In this document: one piece after another, positions 46,477 to 58,464 of the stretch
Layout of the letters: every line of letters starts with the position of its first letter
How positions within the stretch are numbered: position 1 is the first letter of the stretch
Assembly: GCA_026008535.1 (NCBI GenBank)
Contig: BRKX01000009.1
Location: 37,703,501 to 37,767,500, forward strand
Reading direction: 5' to 3'
DNA length: 64,000 nt
Origin: Perilla frutescens
Taxonomy: Eukaryota; Streptophyta; Magnoliopsida; Lamiales; Lamiaceae
The notes under the pieces: generated by a model
The model's input: only the letters and a program-made list of their open reading frames with translations
Told to the model about the DNA's origin: nothing
Databases searched by the model: none
Program-made: the position numbers and the translations under genes

Positions 46477-47060
46477 GGGAGTTTCTGTTTGCACCCTCAT
46501 ATTTACTTTTTGCACCATAGCTTCTCTATATACCCTTTTTTTACTCTTTGCACCCCTAAAATTGACTATAATGCCCTTACTTAAAAAAACATAAAATCTG
46601 AAAATTAAAAGCATAAAAAAAAAATCGCATTCCATTCGAAGTTGTGTATTCGAACATTCTGAATATGTTCGAAGTCTTTTGTTCGAGCATAATGGATATG
46701 TTCGAAGTCTTTTGTTCGAGCATAATGGATATGTTCGAAGTCTTGTGTTCGAACGGTACTTAAAAAAAATTCATGGAGTCCGTTCGGAAATTATTTTTCG
46801 AACATGCCATGTTTGTTTGAAAATCAATTTTCGAACAAACATGGTGTGTTCGAAAATTAATTTTCGAACGTGACTTATTTTAAAAATTATGTATGTTCGA
46901 AAATAAAATTTCGAACAAACACGATGAGTTCGAAATTTCATTTTCGAACCACACTTAATTTTTTCTTTTTGAACAAAGGGCATTTAAGTAACTTCAAAAC
47001 TATTTTATTTTTTCTTTTGAGGTGCAAAGAGTAAATATGGGGATGCAAACAGAAACTCCC
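46477..47060. mobile_element. MULE-type MITE, 584 bp
   Basis: Inverted ends GGGAGTTTCTGTTTGCA...TGCAAACAGAAACTCCC continue for about 40 bp. They are flanked by a perfect 9-bp duplication ATAAATTAA (46468-46476 and 47061-47069). The interior has three 33-bp direct repeats and several TTCGAA palindromes. The ORFs in it are products of the repeats. Confidence 0.9.
46649..46747 (+). repeat. 33-bp tandem repeat, three units
   Basis: Units start TTCGA(A/G)CAT at 46649, 46682 and 46715 and end AAGTCTTTTG. In one frame they read FEHNGYVRSLL, which is not taken as a protein. Confidence 0.9.
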
Positions 47061-47243
47061 ATAAATTAATTAAACTTAACGGATTCATAATACTTTAAAA
47101 CTAATATATAAAATAACATCTTTATACAATAAATGAGTTATAATTCAACTTAGTATATTTGAAAGGTATGTTTTGGTGGGAAAATCTAAGAGTTTCTATT
47201 TTGATGACTATTGTGCTATCTATACATATATTAAGGCAAAATC

Positions 47244-47287
47244 GTGTAATAGACAACGGTTCTGGTGTAAACCGTTGTCTATTACAC
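47244..47287. repeat. 18-bp perfect inverted repeat with 8-nt loop
   Basis: GTGTAATAGACAACGGTT pairs exactly with AACCGTTGTCTATTACAC across CTGGTGTA. The motif resembles subterminal repeats of plant CACTA elements. Confidence 0.9.
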
Positions 47288-47540
47288 ATTTTGTCATAGA
47301 CAACAGTAGTTACATTTATCGTTGTAATTTTTTTCTTTTCTTTTTTTTTTTTGCATTTTCCACGACGTTTTAGATTGCAACCATTGTATTTTAAGAAATT
47401 TTTACAATCTTATTTATTATTTTTTTACTTGAAAATTTTACATTTGTAATATTTTTTATTTTATTCTTTTATGCATAGATAGATGATTTGTAGTGCCCTA
47501 TATTTTTCGCCTAAAAAAATAACTTTCATTTGTATTGCAC

Positions 47541-47541
<1 letters not shown>

Positions 47542-47576
<35 letters not shown>
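47542..47576 (+). repeat. (TAA)n microsatellite
   Basis: About eleven uninterrupted triplets. Confidence 0.95.
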
Positions 47577-47953
47577 TTCTTATTATTTCTATTTCAATTT
47601 CATTATTTAAAATAATTGAATAATTGTATTTTTTATACATGTCATATATTCAAAGAAATCAAATGTTCTATAATCGAGGACAATTATACATTATTATTTA
47701 TAAACTCGTGTTGTTGAAAATATTCCAATTCGATCTTTCTAACATGGATTTTCTTTTAGTTTCTAAAATTTATTATTCTTTTTGTTTGTCGTAACTATAC
47801 AAAAATGATCTTTTTATCTAATTAATTAACGCATGTGCATATCATTTTATTAATTTTTAAAAATTGAACACATCATATAAAATTAAAAAAAATCATAATA
47901 CTACAAATCTAAAAAATAATAATTATTTGTGCATCGCACAGGAGAAATACTAG

Positions 47954-48243
47954 TTATATATATAAAGAAAGATAAATTTAAAAAAAAAAAAATTGCAAGG
48001 AGCAAAAAGAAATCAAAGCACAATTATTATTCCGGGGCTCCTTGACCTTCTATGTTATCTAAACTTTGGGGGTTTAAATCGAAATATCTAAAAAATAGGG
48101 ACTTTTGAGCAATTTATCCTAAAGTCTTTGTCCACTTCTAATCGGTTGAAAAATATTTATGAACCCACTATCATCAGCTCTTCCATGCGCATAGAAAATC
48201 ACGCAGAAATTCTCACAAACAATTCATCAAACATTTTGTGGCC
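47954..48243 (+). promoter_or_regulatory. Upstream region / 5' leader of the PX gene
   Basis: Only 290 bases separate the Helitron end from the ATG, so this segment must contain the leader and at most the proximal promoter. No clear TATA box was found. The upstream transposons may contribute to the promoter. Confidence 0.4.
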
Positions 48244-51200
48244 ATGAATCTGTACGGACTCGATACCTCGCTCTTCGAATTCGGCTTCAGCGACTCCTCT
48301 CCAATCGACTCGATTTCGAGCTCCCATCCGATGATCACCGATAGAAGATATTTTGAGAGAGAGGAAGAGAATTTACTCAGAGTTTCGAATTCAATTTTGA
48401 AAAACATCAAGAGGAATAGCAGTCCGCCAAAGCACCGGCACGACGGCGCTTCTCCGCTGCCTCTTGGAATGGATTGGAGCCCTCCTCCTCGTAATTGGGT
48501 AATTTCTGTTATCTATTGGGTTTGAATTTCTATTAGGAAGATGGAATTTTAGTTGTTGTTCGAGCTAATCGCATGTTTGATAGCACAGATGATGTCTGTT
48601 GCTCCGGATAGCTAGTGATATTTCAGACGATTGTATCGTCAGACCAATTCAAATGGATTAGTGTTGTTGTGTTTTAAAGATTTATCCGTTGCGATTTGTT
48701 TTTGGACTGAATTCTTTCTTCTGTTGTTGTTTAGATATTTGATGATGACTATTCTACACACACACACACACAATTGTATGGAAATGGTAAGTGAATATCA
48801 TGCTTAGTATTTATCCTTTCCGCGGATGTTGCACTAGTAATGGCGTTAGATTTTCTGTATTCTGCATTATTGCTTCCCTTTTAGCTAAAATCTTAACGTG
48901 GGTGGTAGTACACCCTGTTCAGCTGTGGTTTTTTCCCCTACAGCACAAGGTCTATTACATTCTATTGTTCAAGAACTTGACTTTAATTATGACTTTCATG
49001 GCTTATTCCTCGGAACATGCATGATGAATATGGCGTATGCATCCCATGCCTTGGCTGTTTCCCACCTTACAGTTCTCATTTTTTTTAAGTTTCACACTTC
49101 AAATAGTATTTTCATTTTCAATTTCAGGGTGAGTGTAAAATCCCTACAATTGAAATATATTATCTTGTTATTTATTGGTATCTTAAATTTCATATGGTAA
49201 GATATTGAAGTGCTATGCGCTTTTGATTTTTGTTGAAGTTCAATATAACACACAGATTATCATTGTGATGAAATAACAAAATTGTACAACATGTCTTGGA
49301 ATTGTTATCACTCTCCATACAGTTGAATTCCCTGTTCATCGGTTCTTCCACGTCATAGTTATATCGTTCTTTACATGCTATTACAAATCTTCAGCGACAA
49401 AAATGTAGTCCATCCACGACTTCTGTTGTGATTAGTTTTTTTTCAAGTACACTTCTATGAGCATTTTTAATATTCAATTTGAATGATATTTTAGATGATT
49501 AAAATTTGATACTTAGAAATTGTAAGGCAACAGGTTAAACAGTTAATATTGTGATATTTGTAATTTCTTATTGTATTTCGTAGTAAGATTGTCATTTTGT
49601 TATTCTTTCCGTGTGCTATTCAGTTATGTAAATAAGCAGTCATTGCAACTTAGTAGGAAGACACCATAATATGTATAAAGCCCTTTGGGAATTTTATTTG
49701 TGGACATAAATGAAATAACCAACCTCTTTTTATTTTTGCATTCTTCTCCTCTCTTCAATTCTAAGTCAATGCTTAGTATTGAATTAGAATTTTTGAACTT
49801 GGATAGAGTTTGGAGTGCACTGTTTAATGTCTCTAGGTTTATGTGCTTCTTAGAAGTGCAATCTTGTAAGAATCCTCATTGGATGTCTGAAAAATGTCAC
49901 ATGATGAAGGATAGGCGCGGACTAAACAATGTGATGTTTGGCTAACAATGTGATCTGTCAAAAAATACCTCTAAGTTTCAGATTACCAAAATCATTTATT
50001 TGGTTATTGATCTACTGGAAGGATTACCTCATTCTGATGACAAGGTTGAGTACACTTAATTTATTATGAACTTTTGGAGAAAATAAACATGCTAGTTGGA
50101 TTGACCAAATTAAGGTTTTTGCTGCTTTAGCCTCTAGAATCAAGAAATGATTCATACACCTGATTCTGCAGTAACTTTGTGCCCATTGTATTCTTATTGG
50201 TAATTTGAGACATACATACAATGGATCTTTTAGGTTTCTTGTAATCACATGTATTTGGCCATGCTCTGTGGAATTGTGAACATCTTTTTTCAAATGTAGG
50301 ATGGGATGAACACAATCTGGCCTCATGATTTCCACACAGGATGGAGCTATTGTGTCACAGTTCCTTCATTGAACTTCTTAGCTGAATCAGGAGGTTCTGA
50401 ACCTGTAGTGGTAAAGATATTTATTTGGCTTATTCTATTGTTGTGTTGTTCTTTTTATAAAGTAAAGCTATGTTTCAGTGTTTCATAATATTTGGTTATG
50501 GATTGTAGTGTTTAAGTTACATGCCATTTCCCTCCATTCCATTGTAACATAAAACTAAAAAATGTTTCAATTACTTGGAAGGTACTCAGACTAGTTTCTT
50601 GTTTTCCACCTTACTTTGTGCTCATCTATCTTTTCTGTCCTCTTTTATTTATCTTCCTGTACTTTATCTGTACTCTCCCACGTTAACCTCCCAACTCCAA
50701 CACCCCCAAAAGATTAAATACATAGTAAAAAAAGGAGATAAATAGGTGATGTTGCTCGATTATATTGAGTAGTTATATTTGTCTTTTTTAAGTTTTTGAA
50801 CATTTTGGCGAAAGTAAGATAGATCTAAGATCTGATATATACAACCATTTTGCTACACCAAGAAGATCATGCATGTATTAGAAGCTGGAAATTTTGTATT
50901 TATTTTAACATTCTTACATGACAGTTTTACAGGGTTCAAGTTGGTTTGCAGTCACCTGAAGGGGTTAGCACCACACATGGAGTGTTGAGAAGATTTAGTG
51001 ATTTTTTAAAGCTGTCATCTGATGTGAGTTACATTTATTCAAGATTTCTTATGAGGCAACTTACTAAAATCTCATAATTAGACTAAATTTCATCTTATTT
51101 TTACTACTGGTATATTTTGATAGTGCTAGGTAATCTGTTGTTGATGATGCTTTCAATGAGAACAGCACAAACCGTGACATACTGACATGTTCATTGTCTT

Positions 51201-54200
51201 TTGCAGCTGAAGCAGTCCTTCCGCAATAAAAAGCTACCACCTACTCCTCCAAAGGGGCTTCTGAGACTGAAAAACAGAACACTTTTGGAGGAAGTGTGTA
51301 AATTATTCATTCTCTCTCTCTTGCTGCTCATGCGCAATTTATGAATTTATCTTACACTGATTTATGAATTATCTGATGGTGATGAATACTTCCCAGCCCC
51401 TTCAATTTTATCATAAAAGCATTTGAAATGATGTTGAGAAATTTTATTGGTGGGCTTGATGTACAAACCTGTCCTAAGTGTCTTCAGATTTAGAGGAGAC
51501 ACTCTTATAGTCCTTTTGTTGTTTAAACCCTCTAAATAAGCTTCGAACGATATAGATTAGTCAAGTTATCATGAATCATTTGCTGCTGTACAGTATCTTT
51601 TATGGAGAATTGGAGACAAGTTATTTCCAGCGAAATTTAGTGGTCCACACAGCATTATAGAATGCTACGTTTTATTATGAACTAGAGTATCTCCCGTGCG
51701 AGGCACGAATCAGAGATATGTATAATTTAATTTGTTAGAAATTATAATTATGAAAAAAATAACAAAATTATCATAACAAAACAAAATTAATATACAACTA
51801 TTGTGAATTATAGGAATTTTTTACATTTGTTATTATGGTCATTGAGATTAAGTTCTACAAAAAAATGGGGAAAAATAATTATTTAAACTTAATTTTGAAA
51901 TTTAAATTAGGCTCGAATTACGAAGATAATATAAATTGCTACACTACTATGCATCATTATTTTTGTTTCCAAAGCATAAATGTGAAATTTTTGCTAAAGT
52001 GATTCACAATTAATATTAAGATATTATTTAGTGGATTGATATTAATGATAATAGTTTCCAAAATGAGCAATGAGTTTTGGCGAAAAAACTATTTTTAGCA
52101 ATGATTTGTTATTAAATAGATTAAGATATTTGCTCAAAAGAAAAATAGATAAAGATATCCTCTATGTGATTATTACAATGGCCACTAGTAAACTTGTGCA
52201 AGAGATTAAGAATGGGAAGATTCACAACAAATACTAAGCTGAAACAACATAGTTGTTATAGGACTGAAGGAATGCTGTCGATATTAAATAGTGAAAAGGG
52301 ATTGACCATCAATTCATGACCTTCAACCCCCTAATTCAGTGGCCTTGTTTGAGTTTTGGCATATGATGATTGTTTGCAAATTTATTTCCTTTTTGCCATT
52401 TATGAAGGAAATTTGTTCAAAATTATATAGCAAATTATCATGTTATTCATCCATTTTGGGTTATCCAATTTTCTTGGACATTGTTGTTTTTTAAAGGACT
52501 TGGTTGTACGTGGTTTTATCTTACTGTGGTTTTGCTCTATCTATAATCAATAATTTCACGAAACTCGTGGCCTGTATTACCAAAACATTAATTTGTGTGT
52601 CTGTCATCAAATTTATTTGTATAATGAGTTGGTCAACAGACCAAGTGTTAGATTAAGTAATTACTAAATTGTTGCTTCTTGGACTAGACATTTCTAGGTT
52701 TTCTCTGGATAGACTTTGTAAAATTTAGATTATTTCATTTGATTTAGTGTTGCCGAGAACTTCGTATTGATGCTATTAATCAGGATCTGAAAAATGGTTT
52801 GAACTGGATAATACCAATATGAGGTAGTGAATGTGTTGTTTTCTGAATTGCTGCCAGATAAAGTGCATGTTAATTTGTTATCTGTAATTATTGTTATGAT
52901 CTGACACAACCTTTGCAGTTACCTATTTTATTTTATCGCTTTTATCTATTTATTAAAAAACGTCCTAAGTTAGCAAGATTCATCACAGCGTAGGTGTTAT
53001 TTGGAAGATTGGATGGCAAAAGTGCTCTCTGATATTGATGTCTCAAGAAGTGCTCCTGTAGCATGCTTTCTTGAATTAGAAGCAGCTGCAAGGTCAGGTA
53101 TGCATCTCCTTGCTGATCATTGAAATTGTTTAAAAAAAACTTTTTCTACTTCAAGTACTATACATGTGTGCCCATTTCCACCATTTCCTTGGTTATCGCT
53201 TGCACCTTAATTAACAAAAGTTTTCATTTCAAAGCTCATCTACTTATACTGACCTTCCAGCATTCCGGGAGTCAAGTCATCACGGTGTGAATTTGAGTTG
53301 CAAAAACAGCAGTTCATCGAATCCACTTTCAAGCCAGAGTGATGTTTCTGTGGCTTCTGGCACTTCAGCATGGACATCAAACTATAGTAATGGTTCTACC
53401 AGTGAGACATCTGAAATTCGATCAGATCTGTATGTAAAGGATAACTACTCTGAATCTGATAAGGGAAACCAAATCCCTGGAAAAGATTTTGCGACTCTGA
53501 CAGAAGCAACCTTAAACGAAGTCTTCTCTGAAAATAATAATGCTACCCTCTCTGAAGAGTTCAATGAAAGGAAGGAAGAAAAATATGTGCAGAAGCCATT
53601 AGATGGAAGAATTAACTTGGATAAGATTCACACATGTCCCTCATTTACTATGTCACTCCCTCATGATAGTGTTGAAAATTGCCCTGACCAAGAAAAATTC
53701 TCAATAATTAGCCATGCTAAATGTTTGTCAAGAGAGAGCACCGGGGAATGCACAACTTCTGCTGCACCAAATGAAAAATATATTTCATGTAAATGTTCTG
53801 GAAATCTTGAAACTTCAGCAGCCATTGAAACAATTGTCATCTCAGATTTGCAATTTTCACCTGATACATCGGTGATTCTTCCATTAGATGAGCAGCAGAA
53901 GATGAGCAGGCTTCTGACTAACATGCAACAACAGTTAGTCACATCAAAAACTGATATAGAAGATCTTATAGCAAGATTAAATCAAGAGCTTGCTACAAGA
54001 CAATATCTTGCCACTAAGGTATGTTCAGTATTTTCATCCATTTATTTCCTATTTTCTCTATTGAATTTTAATTCAGATACTCTCAGTTCATATATAATAA
54101 ATTGTCTGCTCAATAGACAAATGAGTGGTATCTTTGTTCACATAACATGCTTCATATAACTCTTCAATAATATCCATCTAGACAAGTAATTTGAGTTTGC

Positions 54201-57200
54201 TTAGGCCAACACTAGGCTACTATATCAAGTTTTCTTCGTTTTTTTCTTCTTTTGGGTAGGGGAATGGATTGCTATTGATGCAATTTTAGTTCTGCAGGAC
54301 AAAGGATTAATTTAAGACTTCCAGTTAGCGACCTGACTCTATCCTGGCAATTCATGTTATAATCACCTCATTCGCAATATCATGCCTAAAATTATTTAAA
54401 CTCTTATGTTTGCCTAATGTCCTGGAAGGAAGTGTAGATGGAACTTGGGATAAAAGAGAAATGCACGAGCATGTATTTATGGTGGATGAAGAGCCTCCTG
54501 CTATCCCATTGTAATTATGTTGATTCCTTGTTTGTCGCCATTTAGTTAGAAATATCCCAATAAAAACATTGTAATATTATATCTGAGTGCCTTACGACTT
54601 CATGAAACTGCAGATAAGCTATTATTATTATCATCTTTTGCAGGTCAAAGATTTAGAAACTGAACTTGAATCTACAAAGTATATTGGAAAAGAAAATATC
54701 AAGCAGGCACTTTCTGTTGAGAGTGAAAGATATACTCAGATACAGTGGGATATGCAGGAACTGAAAAGAAAGTGTGTGGAGATGGAGTTAGGGTTGAAAG
54801 CGGAGCAGGTCTGAATATTTTCATATGCAAAACTTGTTCCGATCTCTCTTTTCAGGAAAGTTAATAGTAATCGTGAAATCTCAGGATGAGAAGGCTCATG
54901 TGGAAGAGACAAAAGCTTCAATCGTTAAAGAGAATGAAGCATTGCAGCTCGAGTTGAATTCTGTGAGAGAGCAGCTTAAGAACCTGCAGAAATGTCGTGA
55001 AGAGGCAGACTTGAAATTAAAATCAGATGTTAAACTTCTTGTAAGGGAGGTTAAATCACTTCGAAGTTCTCAATCAGAATTAAGCCAGGAGCTTGACAGG
55101 GTGTCAAAAGAAAGGGTGGAATTCAAGGTAATCCTTTATTTAGTTATACTACAGTTATTAAATTTATGCTTAAAACAAATGGCAACATTGATAAAATCCT
55201 AATGTTTCTATGAGAGAATTACTGGATAGATAGAGCAGATATGTTGCAGTAACTGGTAAGAACACATCGAGAAAATTTGTATCTCAAATTTATTTGATCA
55301 AGCTATGCTTCTTCCTTTTTTTCTTTTTTCGTTTTTTTTGTCAAGTTATGCTTGGCGTAGAGTCTCCCTCATCATTTCCAATTGTTCCAGAGTCACTTTT
55401 TTCGCATAGTTTATACATTAACTGTTTTGGACCTTGTGGCCTGCTTTGACATTGTGCTCGCTAGTGCTCATGATACAAAATAATGGATCATGCTGATGTT
55501 CTTCTCTATAGACAAGACTACAAAAGGAAAGGATGAAAAGGGATTGTATTAATGCTGCCAACCGAAAGTTGCTACATGAATGTGAAATCCTTCGTAGTCG
55601 GCTCGAAGAATGCAGTGTTAACTTTCTGGTTGAGCAAGAATATAAGCTAAAGATGGAGTCGGCACCTGATGCTGTGGATATACTAGCAACTTCAGAAAAC
55701 CGTACCGGTCTTCTTCTGGCAGAGGTACTCTCATGACCAACGGCACTCTACATGAGTTGTTCACCATATGAGAAATGGACTACTATTTATAAGATTCCAT
55801 TATTATGCATGCAACATTTATTAAGGGAACAGATTTCCCTGTGTTTCAACATGTTTGATGTTACACCTATCCAGAAAGGCAATCTAAAATTTCGAGAAAT
55901 TAGTTAACTTGACCAATCTCATTTTGCCACTACATTTCTATTTTTTGCTATAAAAAAGTAATAAAAATACTCACTCACCTGAAACATGTTAATTATCCTG
56001 CCTATCATACGCAGGCTCCAATCCTTCCAGTGCCTTTTTGGCATTTCGATAGTCATCCAATCAGATTGACCTGACAAGGACAACTATTCAGTGCTTAGTC
56101 CACGTCACCTAGAGTGTGTAGGACAGACCAATTGCTTGCTAACGATTAAGAATTGACTAGATTGCGTAAGATCGGGTGAAGATGGAATGTAATAGCCATC
56201 ACATACTCTGCCATACTAGAATAGAATTTTGAAGCATTGAATCTAGAGAAGAGTGGTTTATGCCTTTTTTTTTCCAACTTCTGACTGGTTATCTTGCTAT
56301 AGGGTAAAACCATATCTAAACTTGTTATCATTTTCATTCTCCCTAAGAGTGCTATAATAACTACTCGGTATATCTATCAATTTATTGATCAAATTAGCCC
56401 ATTTTAACACGCAATGCCAGTGTATTTCTGTGACATCTCTCTCTCTCTCTCCCCTCCTCAACCTAATATGCTTGCTTGCTCTTTTTTCCCTTTAAATATA
56501 TCATTGCCCAACTTTCCTCCATTCTTGTTGTTCAACCATGTTATTTGTGTAATAAAATCTCCAACATTACATACAATAGAAAGTGTAACAATGCTTTGAT
56601 GGAAAAATACATAATGAACATTAGAGCATACATATATTTGATATTTTAAGGGTTAATTACCAAAAAATGCACCACCTTTTAATGAATTTGTAAATTAGAC
56701 ACCATTTTTCAAACATTTCAATAAAGACACGACCTTTCATTTTGTAGCAAAATAGACACTCCCTTTCTTTTCCAGCCACCGATAAAATGACATGGCTTTA
56801 TTTATTTCTTACGTGTACTATGATTCCTACGTGTACTTGCCACGTCAATGTTTATTTTTTAGTTAATTGCCAAAAAATGCACCACCTTTCAACGAATTTG
56901 TAAATTAGACACCACTTTTCAAAACGTTTCAATAATGACACAACCTTTCATTTTGTAGCAAAATAGACACCCCTAATTTTTCACGAGACGTGGCTGCAAT
57001 TGAGGGTATTGGCATGCTGATGTACAAAAAGCTCATGACAAATTAAATTTCATCAAGTCAAATTATAATAGATTTTACGCAAGATCGAATTAATTGGAGA
57101 CACTCAGAATTGCTCTTGAATTAGAAGAGAAGGAGACATTCTGAATGTCTCCAATTATGGGTGTTTCTATTTGCATAACTAAATTATATAAGTCAAAAAA

Positions 57201-58464
57201 ATAAATAATTATAAAATTACATAAATATCTTTATTAAATAAAAATATAATAAAATTAATAGATAAAATAAAATAAAATATTAAAAAGAAAAAAAACATCT
57301 CTCCTCCTCCTGCGTTTCTTCACGCCGCCGGCAGTTCGATGTCTCAGGCCTCATGGCCGCCTCCAGAGACGGCGCTGCTGCGCGGCGGCGCCAGTGGCGG
57401 CAGCAGCGAGGTTGGTGCATCCACTTCCCTCCCTAGCAGTGGTGTCGATGATTTCGAGAAGAGTGGCGGCGGAAATCAATGGTCGAGGTTGGTGGAAACC
57501 AGTGGCGGCGGCGGAAACCAGTGGCGGTAGCAGCGAGGTTGGCGGCATACACCACTCATTCTCTTCTAATTCAAGCAATTCTGAATGTCTCTAATTAATT
57601 CGATCTTGCGTAAAATCTATTATAATTTGACTTGATGGAATTTAATTTATCATGGACTTTTTGTACATCAGCATGCCAATACCCTCAATTGCAGCCACGT
57701 CTCGTGAAAAATTAGGGGTGTCTATTTTGCTACAAAATGAAAGGTTGTGTCATTATTGAAACATTTTGAAAAGTGGTGTCTAATTTGCACATTCGTTGAA
57801 AGGTGGTGCATTTTTTGGCAATTAACTAAAAAATAAATATTGACGTGGCAAGTACACGTAGGAATCATAGTCCACGTAGAAAATAAATAAAGCCATGTCA
57901 TTTTACCGATGGCCGGAAAAGAAAGGGGGTGTCTATTTTGCTACAAAATGAAAGGTCGTGTCTTTATTGAAACGTTTGAAAAGTGGTGTTTAATTTGCAA
58001 ATTCATTGAAAGGTGGTGCATTTTTTGGCAATTAACCCATATTTTAATGTGCCTCCCACTCCTAGTTTTAATATTGTTCGCTGACTGGCATTTTCTTTCT
58101 TCTGTCTTGTCTACCTCTCCGTCTTTTCGTTTTTCATTTTCATTAGACGGTTGTTATGCATTGCTCATCATGATAACCTTTCTTATGGATTCATGTCACT
58201 AAATAGGTGCTACTCCTTGCACAAGACGTTACAACTCCAGTCGCAAGTTCACGTGATGAAAGTGACAGCTTGATGACAACAGATGATGAATTGAGGAAGA
58301 TGCTAACTGATGTTCTCATTGACAATGCCATTTTGAGGAAACAGGCAAATTCCATTTTCCGTTGTGCTTTGAATACACCTGATACATCTCCTGACAGCAG
58401 TCAAACAAGCAACGAAGATTCTTCTTCTAGAACAAATGTAATCAAAAAGTTTTTCGAAATATGA
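48244..58464 (+). CDS. EREL1: PX-domain endosomal RAB5 effector, EREX/EREL-like
   Basis: Ten coding exons in consistent phase: 48244-48498, 50300-50410, 50925-51023, 51207-51293, 52989-53097, 53261-54018, 54644-54808, 54885-55127, 55512-55724 and 58207-58464. They give about 765 residues. A phox-homology domain spans about 98-220, with the phosphoinositide-binding RRFSDF (Arg144-Arg145), the LPPTPPKG loop (165-172) and Arg185-Arg186. A serine-rich, probably disordered segment (about 221-440) and long coiled coils (about 440-680) follow. This is the architecture of plant EREX/EREL proteins, which bind endosomal phosphoinositide and RAB5 GTPases and act in vacuolar transport. The choice of EREL1 over EREL2 or EREX is tentative. 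An acceptor at 54854 was rejected because it gives an immediate stop. Confidence 0.85.
51682..51710 (-). mobile_element. Helitron-like 3' terminus in intron 4
   Basis: On the - strand the hairpin CGTGC-CTC-GCACG is followed by CTAG (51682-51685) and a host T. The element would extend rightward into the 1.7-kb intron 4 (51294-52988). Its TC end was not located. Confidence 0.5.
56650..58038. mobile_element. Long-TIR MULE with GC-rich core, in intron 9
   Basis: Inverted repeats of about 460 bp (56650 to about 57110 and about 57575 to 58038) begin GGGTTAATTACC / GGGTTAATTGCC. They are flanked by a perfect 9-bp duplication ATATTTTAA (56641-56649 and 58039-58047). Each TIR has an internal duplication of the CAAAAAATGCACCACCTTT block. 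The core at 57300-57550 is GC-rich, unlike anything nearby, and may be a captured gene fragment. The whole lies in the 2482-bp intron 9 of the PX gene. Confidence 0.9.
57300..57555. other. GC-rich, possibly captured fragment in the MULE
   Basis: It is rich in GGCGG/CCGCC. A block containing GTGGCGGCAGCAGCGAGGTT (near 57391) recurs near 57518 with one change. A 63-codon ORF (57339) covers it but shows no recognisable domain. It could be a Pack-MULE capture of a proline- or glycine-rich coding or leader sequence. Confidence 0.45.

Larger units (their letters stand above)
47219..47953 (+). mobile_element. Short Helitron, 735 bp
   Basis: The 5' end TCTATACATATATTAAGG follows a host A. The 3' end has the hairpin GTGC-ATC-GCAC and CTAG (47950-47953), followed by a host T. 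Insertion between A and T without duplication is the Helitron rule. There is no coding capacity. It contains an 18-bp perfect palindrome and a (TAA)n tract. Confidence 0.75.

Noticed and set aside
46649..46983. ORFs with FEHNGYVRSLL repeats on both strands
   Set aside because: The 33-bp unit is a multiple of three and stop-free. It sits in a MITE with no coding context.
54825..54884. Alternative start of PX-gene exon 8 after TTTTCAG at 54854
   Set aside because: It gives GAA AGT TAA, an immediate stop in frame. The acceptor at 54884 keeps the coiled-coil frame.
57339..57594. Gly/Ser-rich ORFs in the intronic MULE as a gene
   Set aside because: Several frames are open because the segment is GC-rich, and none has a domain. 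It is described as a possible captured fragment instead.
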